A DNA stretch of 64,000 nt from Brockia lithotrophica (GCA_003050565.1 PEBW01000004.1:62001-126000); one strand, 5' to 3'. Counted from the first letter of the stretch, positions 16,078-24,963 are shown. A program made the numbers and translations. The notes: generated by a model from the letters alone, not told the origin.

Positions 16078-17841
16078 TTACATGTCGAGGAAGACTTCGA
16101 TCGTCCGGTTTTCGGCGAGATCCGTGAGGTGCACGGCGCACGCCATGCACGGGTCGAAGGAGTGGACGATGCGAATGATCTCCAGCGGTTGATCGGGGTT
16201 CTCCAGGGGCGAGCCGACGAGCGAAGCCTCGTACGCCCCTTCGTTTTGCAGGGCGTCGCGCGGCGAAGCGTTCCACGTCGTCGGGACGACGGCCTGAAAC
16301 TTTTCGACCTTTTGATCCTTGATGATCACCCAGTGACCAAGCGAACCGCGCGGTGCCTCGACCCAGCCGACGCCCTTCGTCTCCTTGGGCCAGGTGTTCG
16401 GCTCCCACTTCGAGCTGTCGAAGGTGGCGAGGTTGCCGTTCCGGATGTTCGCCCAGAGGGCGGCCATGTCTTCCTTGGCAAATTCCACGGCCAGGGAGGC
16501 GTCGAGGGCGCGGCCGAGCGTACGGCCGATGGCGGAGTGCATCCACTGGACGTTCACGGGTTCCTTGTTGAGGTTAAGGGCCGTGATCAGGTTGTTGATG
16601 CGGTTGAGGGCGTCGTCGACCGCATTGCGGATGCGCTCGTTCTTCGCCGCGTACCCGACCATCATGCGCGCCAGCGGACCGACCTCCATGTGCTTTTCCT
16701 TCCAGCGCGGAGCCTTCACCCAGCTGTACTTCCCCTGCACGTCGAGGTACTCGTACTGCTCCGTAGGCCCGGTGTAGTGGAGGTTCGTCTGCCCGTCCCA
16801 CGGGTGAAGGCCGTACCCCGGCGTCTCTTTCCCGTCGTACGTGTACCAAGAGTGGTCGACGAATTCCTGAACTTGGTCGACAGCGCGCGGATCGACGTCG
16901 TGGACTTCATTCAGGTTGAAGTCGAGAACCGCGCCTCGAGGATAGCGGTAGCTCTTCACGTCGTAGATGCTCACCGGCGAAAGGTCGCCGTAGGCGAGGT
17001 AGTTCTTAAGCCCCCCGCCGTACGTCCAATCCCGGTAGAAGGCCGAAATGACGAGTACGTCGGGCAGGTACACTTCCTTCACGAATTCGTACGCGCGGTC
17101 TACCTGCTTCTCTACTTCCGTGAGGCGCGACGTGTTCAGGGCGTTGTCCATGTTCGGATCGATCGGCCACGGTACGCCGCCCACGGTGTAGTTCGGGTGC
17201 GGGTTGCGGCCGCCGAAGATCGTGTGGATTCGGACCACGTCCTTCTGGAAGTCGAGTGCCTCGAGGTAGTGGGCGACGGCGATGAGGTTGACTTCCGGAG
17301 GCAGGGCGTAGGCCGGATGCCCCCAGTACCCCGAGGCAAAGATCCCCAGCTGCCCGCTGTCGACGATGCGCTTGACCTTGTCCTGCACGTCCTTGAAGTA
17401 CGCCGCCGTGGATTTCGGCCACTTCGAGTACATCTGGGCGATTTCCGCCGCCCTTGCAGGGTCCGCCTTGAGGGCGTCGACGACGTCCACCCAGTCCATG
17501 GCGTGGAGCTGGTAGAAGTGGACGACGTGGTCGTGGATGAGAATCGTCTCGTGCATCAAGTTGCGGATGAGGTGGGCGTTGTGGGGGATCTGAATCCCGA
17601 GGGCGTCCTCGACCGCCCGCACAGAAGCAAGGGCGTGGACGGTCGTGCACACGCCGCAGATGCGCTGGGTAAATGCCCAGAGGTCGCGCGGGTCGCGCCC
17701 CCGGACGATGAGCTCGATACCGCGCACCGCGGTTCCCGAGCTGTACGCCTTGGTGATCGTCTTGTTCTCCACCTCGGCCTCGATCCTGAGGTGTCCTTCG
17801 ATGCGGGTTACGGGGTCGACGACGACGCGTCCGTTGGCCAT
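16078..17841 (-). CDS. hyaB: [NiFe]-hydrogenase large subunit, group 1
   Basis: A 587-residue catalytic subunit holding the NiFe(CN)2CO site. Both pairs of cysteine ligands are present: RICGVCTTVHA near residue 60 and DPCMACAVH near the C-terminus. Sixteen residues follow that final His (LTDLAENRTIEVFLDM); these would be removed by a hydrogenase-specific endopeptidase after metal insertion, but no such gene or hyp maturation gene is in this window. The N-terminal VDPVTRIEGHLRIE is also typical. ATG 17841 has GGAGGGACCTTC before it. It is exported with the Tat-bearing small subunit encoded upstream. Confidence 0.96.
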   Translation of the reverse strand: MANGRVVVDPVTRIEGHLRIEAEVENKTITKAYSSGTAVRGIELIVRGRDPRDLWAFTQRICGVCTTVHALASVRAVEDALGIQIPHNAHLIRNLMHETILIHDHVVHFYQLHAMDWVDVVDALKADPARAAEIAQMYSKWPKSTAAYFKDVQDKVKRIVDSGQLGIFASGYWGHPAYALPPEVNLIAVAHYLEALDFQKDVVRIHTIFGGRNPHPNYTVGGVPWPIDPNMDNALNTSRLTEVEKQVDRAYEFVKEVYLPDVLVISAFYRDWTYGGGLKNYLAYGDLSPVSIYDVKSYRYPRGAVLDFNLNEVHDVDPRAVDQVQEFVDHSWYTYDGKETPGYGLHPWDGQTNLHYTGPTEQYEYLDVQGKYSWVKAPRWKEKHMEVGPLARMMVGYAAKNERIRNAVDDALNRINNLITALNLNKEPVNVQWMHSAIGRTLGRALDASLAVEFAKEDMAALWANIRNGNLATFDSSKWEPNTWPKETKGVGWVEAPRGSLGHWVIIKDQKVEKFQAVVPTTWNASPRDALQNEGAYEASLVGSPLENPDQPLEIIRIVHSFDPCMACAVHLTDLAENRTIEVFLDM

Positions 17842-17960
17842 GAAGGTCCCTCCTCACACCTCTTTTACCCGTTTTACCCGTGTCGGTATTCCTCGCACTT
17901 CAAAATCGGGCCGGAACTCCGGTTCCTCCCCATGCCGCCGAAAGGTCTTTGCCTTGGCCC

Positions 17961-19094
17961 TCAACCTTCGTGCGCCATCTCCTTTGCTTCCTCTGCCGTT
18001 TCGGCTTCGGACTTCCGGAGGCGGCGCCGGGATACCACGGAGGCGGCGGCGTGCGCCGTAATTCCGAGGGCCGCGACGGCCGCAATTCCGAGACCCACGC
18101 GCTCGGGGTTGATCGTCGTCTGGGTTCCGGGCAGTTGGACGACGCGAGAGTAGAAGGGACCTTCGTCCCAGAAATTCGGAGCGGCGCAGCCGATGCACGG
18201 GTGACCCGACTGAATCGGCCAGCTCAGGCCGCCGTTCCACCGAAGCTCTGCACAGGCGTTGTAGGTCGTCGGCCCGCGGCAACCCATCTTGTACAGGCAG
18301 AACCCTTGGCGCGCCCCTTCGTCGTCAAACGATTCCACGTAGAGCCCCGCATCGAAAAAGGGGCGCCGCTGGCACTTGTCGTGCAGGCGGTGGCGGAAGA
18401 ATTCCTTGGGACGGCCGAGCTCGTCCACTTCGGGGAGCTTTCCCAGGATGGCGATGTGGGCAAGGGTGTTCGTGATCACCTCGCCGATCGGAGGACAACC
18501 GGGAATGCGAATCCAGGGGACGCCCGGGGGGACGAAGTCGATCACGGACTTTGCCCCCGTAGGGTTGGGATTTGCGGCGGGAATTCCCCCCCACGTCGCG
18601 CAGCTGCCGACGGCTACGACGGCCATCGCCTTCGAGGCGATTTCGCGCCACTTCTCGTAGTACCGGGGTTGGCCGGCGATTCCCAGGGCGCCGGGCATCG
18701 TAGGAAGGCTCCCCTCCGCGGCCAGGATGAACTGCCCCGGGTATTTTTCGACGATTTCTTCGACGCGCTTTTCCGCCGCGTTTCCCGAACCCGCCATGAG
18801 GACTCCGTTGTACTCGAGGGAGATCATATCGAAGAGGACCTTTTCTACCGTCGGTTGGTACGAACGGGTGAAGGACTCCGAAGGACCGCTGCAGCTCTGG
18901 AAGTCCATCCAGATCACGGGAATGCGGGGCTTCGTCTCCATAGCTCGGACGACCTTGGGCATCTCCTTGAGGTCGAGGCCCAGAGCGAGGGTTACGGCGG
19001 AGGCGATCTTGAGAAACTCGCGGCGTGAAATCCCCTGCTCGAGGGCTTCCTCGTACATCGACTTGCGGCGCACGTCCGTCGATGGTGCCGACAT
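17961..19094 (-). CDS. hyaA: [NiFe]-hydrogenase small subunit with Tat signal
   Basis: A 377-residue FeS subunit passing electrons from the NiFe site to cytochrome b. A twin-arginine signal (SRREFLKIA, Arg24-Arg25) precedes a hydrophobic stretch, and a C-terminal helix (about residues 325-345) anchors it in the membrane. Cluster ligands are visible in GSCATWGG, PGCPPIGE, HRLHDKCQRR, CLYKMGCRGP and CIGC. The first proximal-cluster motif, normally CxxCxE, reads Cys68-Ser-Gly-Pro71-Ser-Glu, so the second Cys is Pro (codon 18882-18884). ATG 19094 follows GGGAGAGGGAGAGC. It is the first gene of the operon; 119 bases separate it from the large subunit. Confidence 0.94.
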   Translation of the reverse strand: MSAPSTDVRRKSMYEEALEQGISRREFLKIASAVTLALGLDLKEMPKVVRAMETKPRIPVIWMDFQSCSGPSESFTRSYQPTVEKVLFDMISLEYNGVLMAGSGNAAEKRVEEIVEKYPGQFILAAEGSLPTMPGALGIAGQPRYYEKWREIASKAMAVVAVGSCATWGGIPAANPNPTGAKSVIDFVPPGVPWIRIPGCPPIGEVITNTLAHIAILGKLPEVDELGRPKEFFRHRLHDKCQRRPFFDAGLYVESFDDEGARQGFCLYKMGCRGPTTYNACAELRWNGGLSWPIQSGHPCIGCAAPNFWDEGPFYSRVVQLPGTQTTINPERVGLGIAAVAALGITAHAAASVVSRRRLRKSEAETAEEAKEMAHEG

Positions 19095-19227
19095 GCTCTC
19101 CCTCTCCCTTCCCTCGTCTTTCCCGCTTGAAAGCCCTTTCGCGCGATGCCGTACAAAAAAGCTGTCGGGACACGGGATTCGTGCGGCGAACTTAGAAGTC
19201 CTCTGCCCAGAAGAGTAAGAGATAGAC

Positions 19228-19248
19228 CTGTATGTATAGGGTTTACAG
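19228..19248 (-). promoter_or_regulatory. Operator-like dyad upstream of the hydrogenase operon
   Basis: CTGTA, eleven bases, TACAG forms a 21-base dyad with an inner TGTA-n7-TACA (minus strand CTGTAAACCCTATACATACA). It lies about 135 bases ahead of hyaA in the 349-base gap after lpd. The spacing resembles sites of CRP/FNR- or LysR-type regulators, but matches none I can name. No clear -35/-10 pair was found nearby; the remaining gap holds nothing recognisable except the lpd terminator. Confidence 0.4.
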
Positions 19249-19311
19249 TGCCCTGCGCCTAAGATAGCACAGGAAGGAGAGACCCCGCAAGAGTTTCTCG
19301 TTGAGAATCAC

Positions 19312-19353
19312 TTGAAAAAAGAACCTCCCCTCGGTACGCACGGCTGGGGAGGT
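19312..19353 (-). terminator. Intrinsic terminator after lpd
   Basis: On the minus strand ACCTCCCC (19346-19353) and GGGGAGGT (19323-19330) pair around a 15-base loop, followed by TCTTTTTTC. It lies about 90 bases after the lpd stop and separates the spo0A-bcd-lpd group from the hydrogenase operon. Confidence 0.85.
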
Positions 19354-19443
19354 GAAATTTCTCCGAGAAGCACGAAAGGTTCGTGCTACTTCAAAGTTTG
19401 TTGGTGTTACTCGGAGCGGGCGGGCATCCCGACGCCGGACTGC

Positions 19444-20862
19444 CTACGCGTGGATCGGCGTGCCGAGGAGCTGAAGTCCCGCCTCGCCGAGCATCTCGAC
19501 CAAAGTCGGGTGGGGATGCACGGTCTCCGCAAGGGCGAAGTCCTTTGCCCGGAAGTAGCGGAGGAGCGAACCTTCACCGATCAGATCGCCCGCCCGCGGA
19601 CCGACGATGTGGACCCCGAGGATTTCTCCGGTAGCCTCATCGGCGACGAGCTTGACGAAGCCGTCCACCTCGCCCTCGATGAGCGCCCGGCCGTTTGCCC
19701 GAACAGGAAACTTCGCCGTACGTACGGCAAATCCGGCCTCCCGCGCCTCCGCCTCCGTGTAGCCGACGCTTGCAACTTCCGGCGAACCGAACGTCGCCCG
19801 GGGAATATCCCGCGGATCCGGCTTTCGCACCTCTTCGCCGAGCATGGAGCGCACGGCAAGGATCGCCTCGTGCGACGCTTTGTGTGCGAGGAGCGGCGCC
19901 CCGGCGACGTCTCCTGCAGCGTACACGCCGGGTTGGTCGGTCTCGAGATTTTCCTTCGTAACGACGAACCCGCGTTCGCGCCGAACGCTCGTTCCTTCAA
20001 GTCCGAGTCCTTCCGTATTGGGGATCCGTCCGACCGCCACGAGGACGAAGTCGACTTCGAGGGCGAGCGCTCCTTGCGGACGTTGAACGTGGACGACCGC
20101 CGACGTATCGCGACGCTCGATGTCCCCCTCGCGGAGGGCGGTTCCGGTGTACAGTTCGATGCCGCGCTTTTTGAAGATCCGGGTGACCTCGCGGCTCACT
20201 TCCTCGTCTTCCAGAGGGAGGATGCGGTCGAGGGCCTCGAGAAGGTAGACTTTCGCGCCGAGGCTGTGGTAGATGTAGGCCCATTCGACGCCTATCGCCC
20301 CTCCGCCGACAATGGCAACCGCCTTGGGCACGCGTTCGAAGCGAAGGGCGTCGTCGCTCGAAAGGACCACGCGGCCGTCGGGTTCCATGCCCGGAAAGTA
20401 GCGAGGAAGGGAACCCGTGGCGAGGAGGACGTGCTGGGCATTCAAGATCCGCCCCTCTCCTCCCTCTCGCGGAAGCACCTCTACGCGATTGGCACCTTCC
20501 GTCGACCAGGGGAGAAGGCGCCCCGTCCCTTCGTAGACGTCGACCTTCCCCCGCTTGAGGAGAAAGGCGATCCCCTTGACGAGCCTACCGACGATCTCCT
20601 CCTTTCGGGCAAGCATTTGCGCAACGTCCACGTGAACTCCTTCCACGCGTATGCCTTGAGCCGCTGCGTTTTCGCGGACGAACGTGTAGAGCTTGGCCGT
20701 TTCGATAAAGGCCTTCGTAGGAATGCACCCGCGATTCAGGCATACGCCTCCAAGTGTGTCTCGTTCCACGAGGGCCACCTTCTTGCCGCGGGCCGAGGCG
20801 TACAAGGCTCCGACGTAGCCCGCCGGTCCGCCGCCCACGACGATGAGATCGTACGTTCCCAT
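19444..20862 (-). CDS. lpdA: Dihydrolipoyl dehydrogenase (E3)
   Basis: A 472-residue flavoprotein that reoxidises protein-bound dihydrolipoamide with NAD+. Visible are the FAD Rossmann motif VVGGGPAGY at the N-terminus, the redox-active disulfide GGVCLNRGCIPTKA, the NAD-binding GGGAIGVEW, the second FAD motif VYAAGDVAG and the C-terminal active-site HPHPT of the partner subunit. ATG 20862 is preferred to GTG 20868 because AAGGAAGGAG is seven bases away. It follows leucine dehydrogenase by 16 bases; in Bacillus the equivalent lpdV belongs to the branched-chain keto acid dehydrogenase operon, but no E1 or E2 gene follows here. Confidence 0.95.
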   Translation of the reverse strand: MGTYDLIVVGGGPAGYVGALYASARGKKVALVERDTLGGVCLNRGCIPTKAFIETAKLYTFVRENAAAQGIRVEGVHVDVAQMLARKEEIVGRLVKGIAFLLKRGKVDVYEGTGRLLPWSTEGANRVEVLPREGGEGRILNAQHVLLATGSLPRYFPGMEPDGRVVLSSDDALRFERVPKAVAIVGGGAIGVEWAYIYHSLGAKVYLLEALDRILPLEDEEVSREVTRIFKKRGIELYTGTALREGDIERRDTSAVVHVQRPQGALALEVDFVLVAVGRIPNTEGLGLEGTSVRRERGFVVTKENLETDQPGVYAAGDVAGAPLLAHKASHEAILAVRSMLGEEVRKPDPRDIPRATFGSPEVASVGYTEAEAREAGFAVRTAKFPVRANGRALIEGEVDGFVKLVADEATGEILGVHIVGPRAGDLIGEGSLLRYFRAKDFALAETVHPHPTLVEMLGEAGLQLLGTPIHA

Positions 20863-20878
20863 GTCCACACTCCTTCCT

Positions 20879-21988
20879 TCAAATCCTGCGGGCTTCTAAG
20901 GCGGCCAGGAGGCGAGAGGTTCCCGCCCGGAGGGGCTTTCGCCAGGCACGTGCCTGGGCAATCCGCTCCTCGGCCATGGCCTCTGCTACGGCGTTGGGAT
21001 CCCGACCTTCGGCATCCGCGCGCCGAAAGATGGCGAGAAGGACGTCGTACAGGCGGGAAACACGACGCAAGGCCCGCGCCTCGTCGTAGCCCGTGAATTC
21101 GTCGAAGATGTTGATCACCCCGCCTGCGTTGATCACGAAGTCCGGAGCGTAGAGGATCCCCCGCCGGCGAAGGAGTTCAACGTCTTCCGGCCGCGAAAGC
21201 TGGTTGTTGGCCGAACCGGCCACCGCGCGCACGCGGAGCCGAGGAATCGTCTCTGCGTTTAAGATCCCGCCCAGGGCACACGGCGAAAAGACGTCCGCCT
21301 CCACGTCGTAAATCGCCTCGGCGTCTACGACCTCGGCACCGTAGGCGGCGGCGAGCGCTTCGGCCTTTTCCCGATACACGTCGGCGAGGACGACGCGCGC
21401 TCCCGCTTCGCGGAGAAGGGGAACGAGATGCGAGGCGACGCTTCCCGCACCCTGTATGGCAACCGTCCGTCCCTCGAGGGAATCCGAGCCCGTGAGGTGG
21501 ACGAGAGCCGCCCGAATACCTGCAAAGACGCCCGCCGCCGTCGCCACAGAGGGGTTGCCGCTGGAGTCGTATTCCCGAGGCAGTCCGGTCACGTACGGCG
21601 TCTCCCTCAAAATGATCTCCATATCGTCGGGCGTCATACCCACGTCTTCCGCCGTCACGTACCTGCCTCCCAAGGAATCGACGCAGCGGCCAAAGGCGCG
21701 GAGCAGACCTTCCGACTTGTCCTTTCGGGGATCCCCGAGGATCACCGCCTTCCCCCCACCGAGGTCGAGACCGGCAAGCGCATTTTTGTACGTCATTCCC
21801 CGCGCCAGACGAAGTACGTCCTCAAGAGCCTCTCCTTCCGTTCGATAGGGCCACATGCGAACGCCGCCAAGCGCTGGCCCCAAGGTCGTATCGTGGATGG
21901 CGATGATCGCCCGAAGACCCACCTCCGAATTCGTGCAAAAGACCACTTGCTCATAGCCTCCGGCAACCATGCGCTCCAATACCGACAT
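20879..21988 (-). CDS. bcd: Leucine (branched-chain amino acid) dehydrogenase
   Basis: A 369-residue Glu/Leu/Phe/Val-dehydrogenase family enzyme that deaminates leucine, valine and isoleucine to 2-oxo acids with NAD+. The glycine-rich substrate loop GPALGGVRMWPY, catalytic Lys in MTYKNALAGLDLGGGKAV and the NAD site AIQGAGSVASHL are intact. ATG 21988 follows GAGGGGAGGGG. It sits between spo0A and lpd as in the Bacillus bkd cluster, but the phosphotransbutyrylase and butyrate kinase genes usually found around it are absent, so the cluster looks reduced. Confidence 0.93.
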   Translation of the reverse strand: MSVLERMVAGGYEQVVFCTNSEVGLRAIIAIHDTTLGPALGGVRMWPYRTEGEALEDVLRLARGMTYKNALAGLDLGGGKAVILGDPRKDKSEGLLRAFGRCVDSLGGRYVTAEDVGMTPDDMEIILRETPYVTGLPREYDSSGNPSVATAAGVFAGIRAALVHLTGSDSLEGRTVAIQGAGSVASHLVPLLREAGARVVLADVYREKAEALAAAYGAEVVDAEAIYDVEADVFSPCALGGILNAETIPRLRVRAVAGSANNQLSRPEDVELLRRRGILYAPDFVINAGGVINIFDEFTGYDEARALRRVSRLYDVLLAIFRRADAEGRDPNAVAEAMAEERIAQARAWRKPLRAGTSRLLAALEARRI

Positions 21989-22073
21989 GATTCCCCTCCC
22001 CTCCGTCTCTCGCATCGGGCTTTCCCTATTGTGCGCCATTGCGTCCGGGATGTAAAGCATGGCTGCGTCGTGC

Positions 22074-22110
22074 AAAAAAGAAGGGGCCCGCCGTACAGGC
22101 CGCAGGCCCC
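22074..22110 (-). terminator. Intrinsic terminator after spo0A
   Basis: On the minus strand a nine-pair stem (22102-22110 with 22083-22091, one G-U pair, ten-base loop) is followed by TTCTTTTTTGC. It lies 58 bases after the spo0A stop. Confidence 0.85.
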
Positions 22111-22167
22111 CACGTGCCCGTGCCCCGAGAAACGGAAGCTTTCCCCGGCTGGCGATAAGGCGAGCGG

Positions 22168-23061
22168 TCACTCGAGGCGGTCCGAAGAGTAGGATGCGTT
22201 TTTCTTTCGCATCCTCCTTTCCCGAATGCTGTGCTCGACCCGGAGTTTGTCGGCGATCATGGCGATGAACTCCGAATTCGTAGGCTTTGCCCGCGACTGC
22301 GAAATCGTGTACCCGAAGTACTTCAGGACGGCATCCGGGCTCCCCCGTTCCCAGGCGACTTCGATCGCATGCCGAATGGCGCGTTCGACGCGCGTGGGCA
22401 TCGTGTTGTACTTCCTGGCGATCTCGGGGTACAGGACTTTCGTGATGGAACCCAAGATCTCCATGTTCTTGTACACCATGGCGATGGCTTCCCGAAGGTA
22501 CTTGTACCCCTTGATGTGGGCGGGAACGCCGATCTCGTGAAGAACGGCGGTGATCTGGGCATCGAGGTAGGCGTTGTCGAGTTCGGGGGCGGCTTCTTCT
22601 TCGGCGCTTTCTCCTTCTTTCCGGCCCCAGAGAGGCACCACGGAAGTTTGTGCGCTTCCCTCCCCGCCGGGAGAACCTACGAGCTCGCGAATGCGCGCCG
22701 CGAGCGCCTCCAGGGAAAAGGGCTTTAGGAGGATGTACTGTGCCCCGAGTTCCGACGCGCGCCGCACGGCATCCTCGTGCCCGAAAGCGGAAATTACGAG
22801 AATTTTGGGAAACCGCGACGCCTTCTCCGGCGGGAGATTGCGCTTTTCCCTGGAGAGATGTTCGAGGACGCTGATTCCGTCCATGACAGGCATGATGAGG
22901 TCGAGGAGGAGAACGTCCGGTTGGCGCTCTTGGAGGAGTCGGAGAACTTCTCTCCCTTCGTTGGCTACGCCGACGACCTCCATGTCCTCCTGTCCTTCGA
23001 GGTAAGCTTGGAGCTGCCGCGCGAAATCCTTGTTGTCGTCCGCGATGAGTACCCGAATCAT
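22168..23061 (-). CDS. spo0A: Stage 0 sporulation response regulator Spo0A
   Basis: A 297-residue master regulator of sporulation. The receiver domain has the acidic pair Asp8-Asp9, the phosphorylated Asp at about residue 54 (LLLDLIMP) and the switch Lys in LLKPF. The C-terminal DNA-binding domain carries the conserved recognition region [18 protein letters not shown]. Residues about 125-160 form a long Gly/Glu-rich linker. ATG 23061 begins [13 protein letters not shown]. Two promoters lie upstream, one of sigma-H type, which fits the phosphorelay-driven induction known in Bacillus. It is upstream of bcd and lpd but separated by a terminator. Confidence 0.97.
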   Translation of the reverse strand: MIRVLIADDNKDFARQLQAYLEGQEDMEVVGVANEGREVLRLLQERQPDVLLLDLIMPVMDGISVLEHLSREKRNLPPEKASRFPKILVISAFGHEDAVRRASELGAQYILLKPFSLEALAARIRELVGSPGGEGSAQTSVVPLWGRKEGESAEEEAAPELDNAYLDAQITAVLHEIGVPAHIKGYKYLREAIAMVYKNMEILGSITKVLYPEIARKYNTMPTRVERAIRHAIEVAWERGSPDAVLKYFGYTISQSRAKPTNSEFIAMIADKLRVEHSIRERRMRKKNASYSSDRLE

Positions 23062-23218
23062 GTGACCAAAAGCCCCCTTCGTAAAATGAATTTCGAAAAA
23101 TCTGTGGAATCTCGGGTCGCAAAGGCCCCGGATCTCCCCTCCCTGTGCCCGAAAAGGCCGGTAAAGGGAAAGACGCACACACGCTTGAGAAAATTCGTCC
23201 TTCCCGGACTCAATGGAC

Positions 23219-23247
23219 AGCATATCCTCCCTGCGTCCCCAAGTCAA
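23219..23247 (-). promoter_or_regulatory. Sigma-A promoter proximal to spo0A
   Basis: TTGACT (23242-23247) and TATGCT (23219-23224) on the minus strand, 17 bases apart. The leader would be about 150 bases. No perfect TGTCGAA box was found nearby. Confidence 0.65.
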
Positions 23248-23337
23248 GAGATAAGATTGAAAATTTCTTTTTGAATGACTTAAGGGGCCGCCCAAAGAGT
23301 TCTCCCTTGCAAATATCGACTCTTATTCCCCCTCACT

Positions 23338-23366
23338 ATATTCTCTCTTTGGCAACAAAATCCTCC
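23338..23366 (-). promoter_or_regulatory. Sigma-H promoter distal to spo0A
   Basis: GGAGGATTT (23358-23366) and AGAGAATAT (23338-23346) on the minus strand are eleven bases apart. Both fit the known sigma-H consensus RnAGGAwWW and RnnGAATww fully. In Bacillus spo0A also has a vegetative and a sigma-H promoter; here the sigma-H one is the more distant. Confidence 0.75.
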
Positions 23367-23493
23367 TTCCGGTTGCGAGGTCCCGGGAGTTTTTCGCGCG
23401 GAGTTTCTCGGAACTTGAGGGGATCACCCCCCGGGACGGTCAAAGGCTGGTAAAGATGTGCGGGGACGAGCGCGGGAAGGGGGATCCGAGGAC

Positions 23494-23520
23494 AAAAAAA
23501 TAGGGACCCCGGGGGATCCC
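23494..23520 (-). terminator. Intrinsic terminator after spoIVB
   Basis: Minus-strand GGGATCC pairs with GGGTCCC (one G-U) around a short C-rich loop, followed by TATTTTTTTG. The rest of the 588-base gap between spoIVB and spo0A holds the two spo0A promoters and nothing else I recognise. Confidence 0.85.
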
Positions 23521-23649
23521 TCGTACACATGGCGGCGTTCTGACAGAGCTTCGGTTCGAACGGTGGAAGCGGCGCTCCCCACAGAGGTGTATCGGCAACC
23601 AGCGAAAACCGTTGAGTGTCTCCGCACTCTGTCGGCAGGCTACGGGCAA

Positions 23650-24963
23650 CTACTTCTCGGGCGGGGCGAACCCTCCCCTTTCCCACATCCATTCTGCTGC
23701 TACGCCGTACCCCTTACGCGGATCACCGACGAACACATGGGTTACGGCCCCCACGAGCTTCCCGTTTTGCAAGATCGGACTTCCCGACATCCCTTGGACG
23801 ATCCCCCCCGTCCGTTCGACGAGGCGGGGATCGGTAACGCGGAAGACGATCCCCTTGGTGGTCGGCCTCCGTTCGCGATCGACGCCTTCGACTTCAATCT
23901 GAAATCGCTCTACCGCCCTCCCTTCCACGACGGTGAGGATTTCCGCAGGTCCTGCCGCGATTTCGTTTACCCGGGCCAAGGAGACGAGGGGAGCATGGGC
24001 TATCTCTTCCGGCAAGCGGTCCAAGGTGCCGAAAACGCCGAAGTCCGTATTTTCCTCGACGTTTCCGATCTTTTCTCCGTCGGAGAAGATCGCTCGGATG
24101 GCCCCCGGTTTTCCCTCTGCTCCTCGTTCTACGGAAACTACGGTAGACAGAGAGACGCTTCCCCCACGAGGGACGATGGGCTCGCGGGTATCTTGGTCGA
24201 GGATCACGTGGCCCAGGGCGGCAAAGCGTTTGCTCACGGGATCGACGAAGGTGAGCGTGCCGATGCCGGAGGCTCCGTCGCGCACGTAAAGGCCGAGTTT
24301 GTAGCGGTTGTCTTCGGGATCGAGGACGGGGTGTACCTGCACGGTGCGGACCTTTTCTCCGCTCCGCACGAGCAGCGTCAGAGGACGGCGTTCTGCGCCC
24401 GCGCGCTCTACGAGCTCACCCAGAAGTTCGGCACGTTCCAAGGCGACGCTGTCCACCATGAGGATTCGGTCGCCCACGTGGATTCGGGCTTCTTCACCCG
24501 GAGAGACGAGGTGGCCGTCGTTTGTGGGAATTTTCTTTATTCCGACGACGAGAAGGCCTTCGTCCTGAAGCTTGATCCCGAGAGAAATGCCCCCGGGATG
24601 GACGCGAAGGGAGGAAGGGGGCAAGGCTTCGGGGGGCGTTGCCGACTCCGTCTCCTGCGACGGTCGGGCGGGCTCCGGCGGCGAGTTTACCGGCGTCGAA
24701 GAGAAACTCGCCGCGTGTTCGGGAACCCTTGCAACTTCCGTGGTTGCGGACGGCGGGGGAAAAGCGTGGGTTCCGTCCGTCGCTGGGGAGCCGGCCGGGA
24801 CGGCGGAAGAAAAGGTCGGCAGAACGGCGGGGGCCGAGATGCTCTCTCCGGCGACGGGGAGGAAGGCATGGGCGAGGACGAGGAGGGGCAAGATAAGGGC
24901 GAAAACGCCGAGCGAGAACATGCGCTGTGAGCGCACGAGGTGCGAGACGCGATTCCACCTCAC
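23650..24963 (-). CDS. spoIVB: SpoIVB serine peptidase
   Basis: A 437-residue PDZ-containing S55 peptidase secreted from the forespore, which triggers SpoIVFB-dependent pro-sigma-K processing. The N-terminal helix FALILPLLVLAHAFL serves as membrane anchor or signal. A Pro/Thr-rich linker, a PDZ domain (about residues 150-210) and the catalytic SpoIVB domain follow, with the active Ser in GMSGSPILQNGK; the catalytic His is likely in AALGHVIL and an Asp nearby. The GTG start has GGGGAGGAGG seven bases ahead. Position between recN and spo0A matches Bacillus. A forespore-type promoter lies upstream. Confidence 0.95.
   Translation of the reverse strand: MRWNRVSHLVRSQRMFSLGVFALILPLLVLAHAFLPVAGESISAPAVLPTFSSAVPAGSPATDGTHAFPPPSATTEVARVPEHAASFSSTPVNSPPEPARPSQETESATPPEALPPSSLRVHPGGISLGIKLQDEGLLVVGIKKIPTNDGHLVSPGEEARIHVGDRILMVDSVALERAELLGELVERAGAERRPLTLLVRSGEKVRTVQVHPVLDPEDNRYKLGLYVRDGASGIGTLTFVDPVSKRFAALGHVILDQDTREPIVPRGGSVSLSTVVSVERGAEGKPGAIRAIFSDGEKIGNVEENTDFGVFGTLDRLPEEIAHAPLVSLARVNEIAAGPAEILTVVEGRAVERFQIEVEGVDRERRPTTKGIVFRVTDPRLVERTGGIVQGMSGSPILQNGKLVGAVTHVFVGDPRKGYGVAAEWMWERGGFAPPEK

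Noticed and set aside
16129-18153. Plus-strand open frame of 674 codons over the hydrogenase genes
   Set aside because: It is antisense to genes with intact catalytic motifs, and its translation is low-complexity Val/Asp/Arg.
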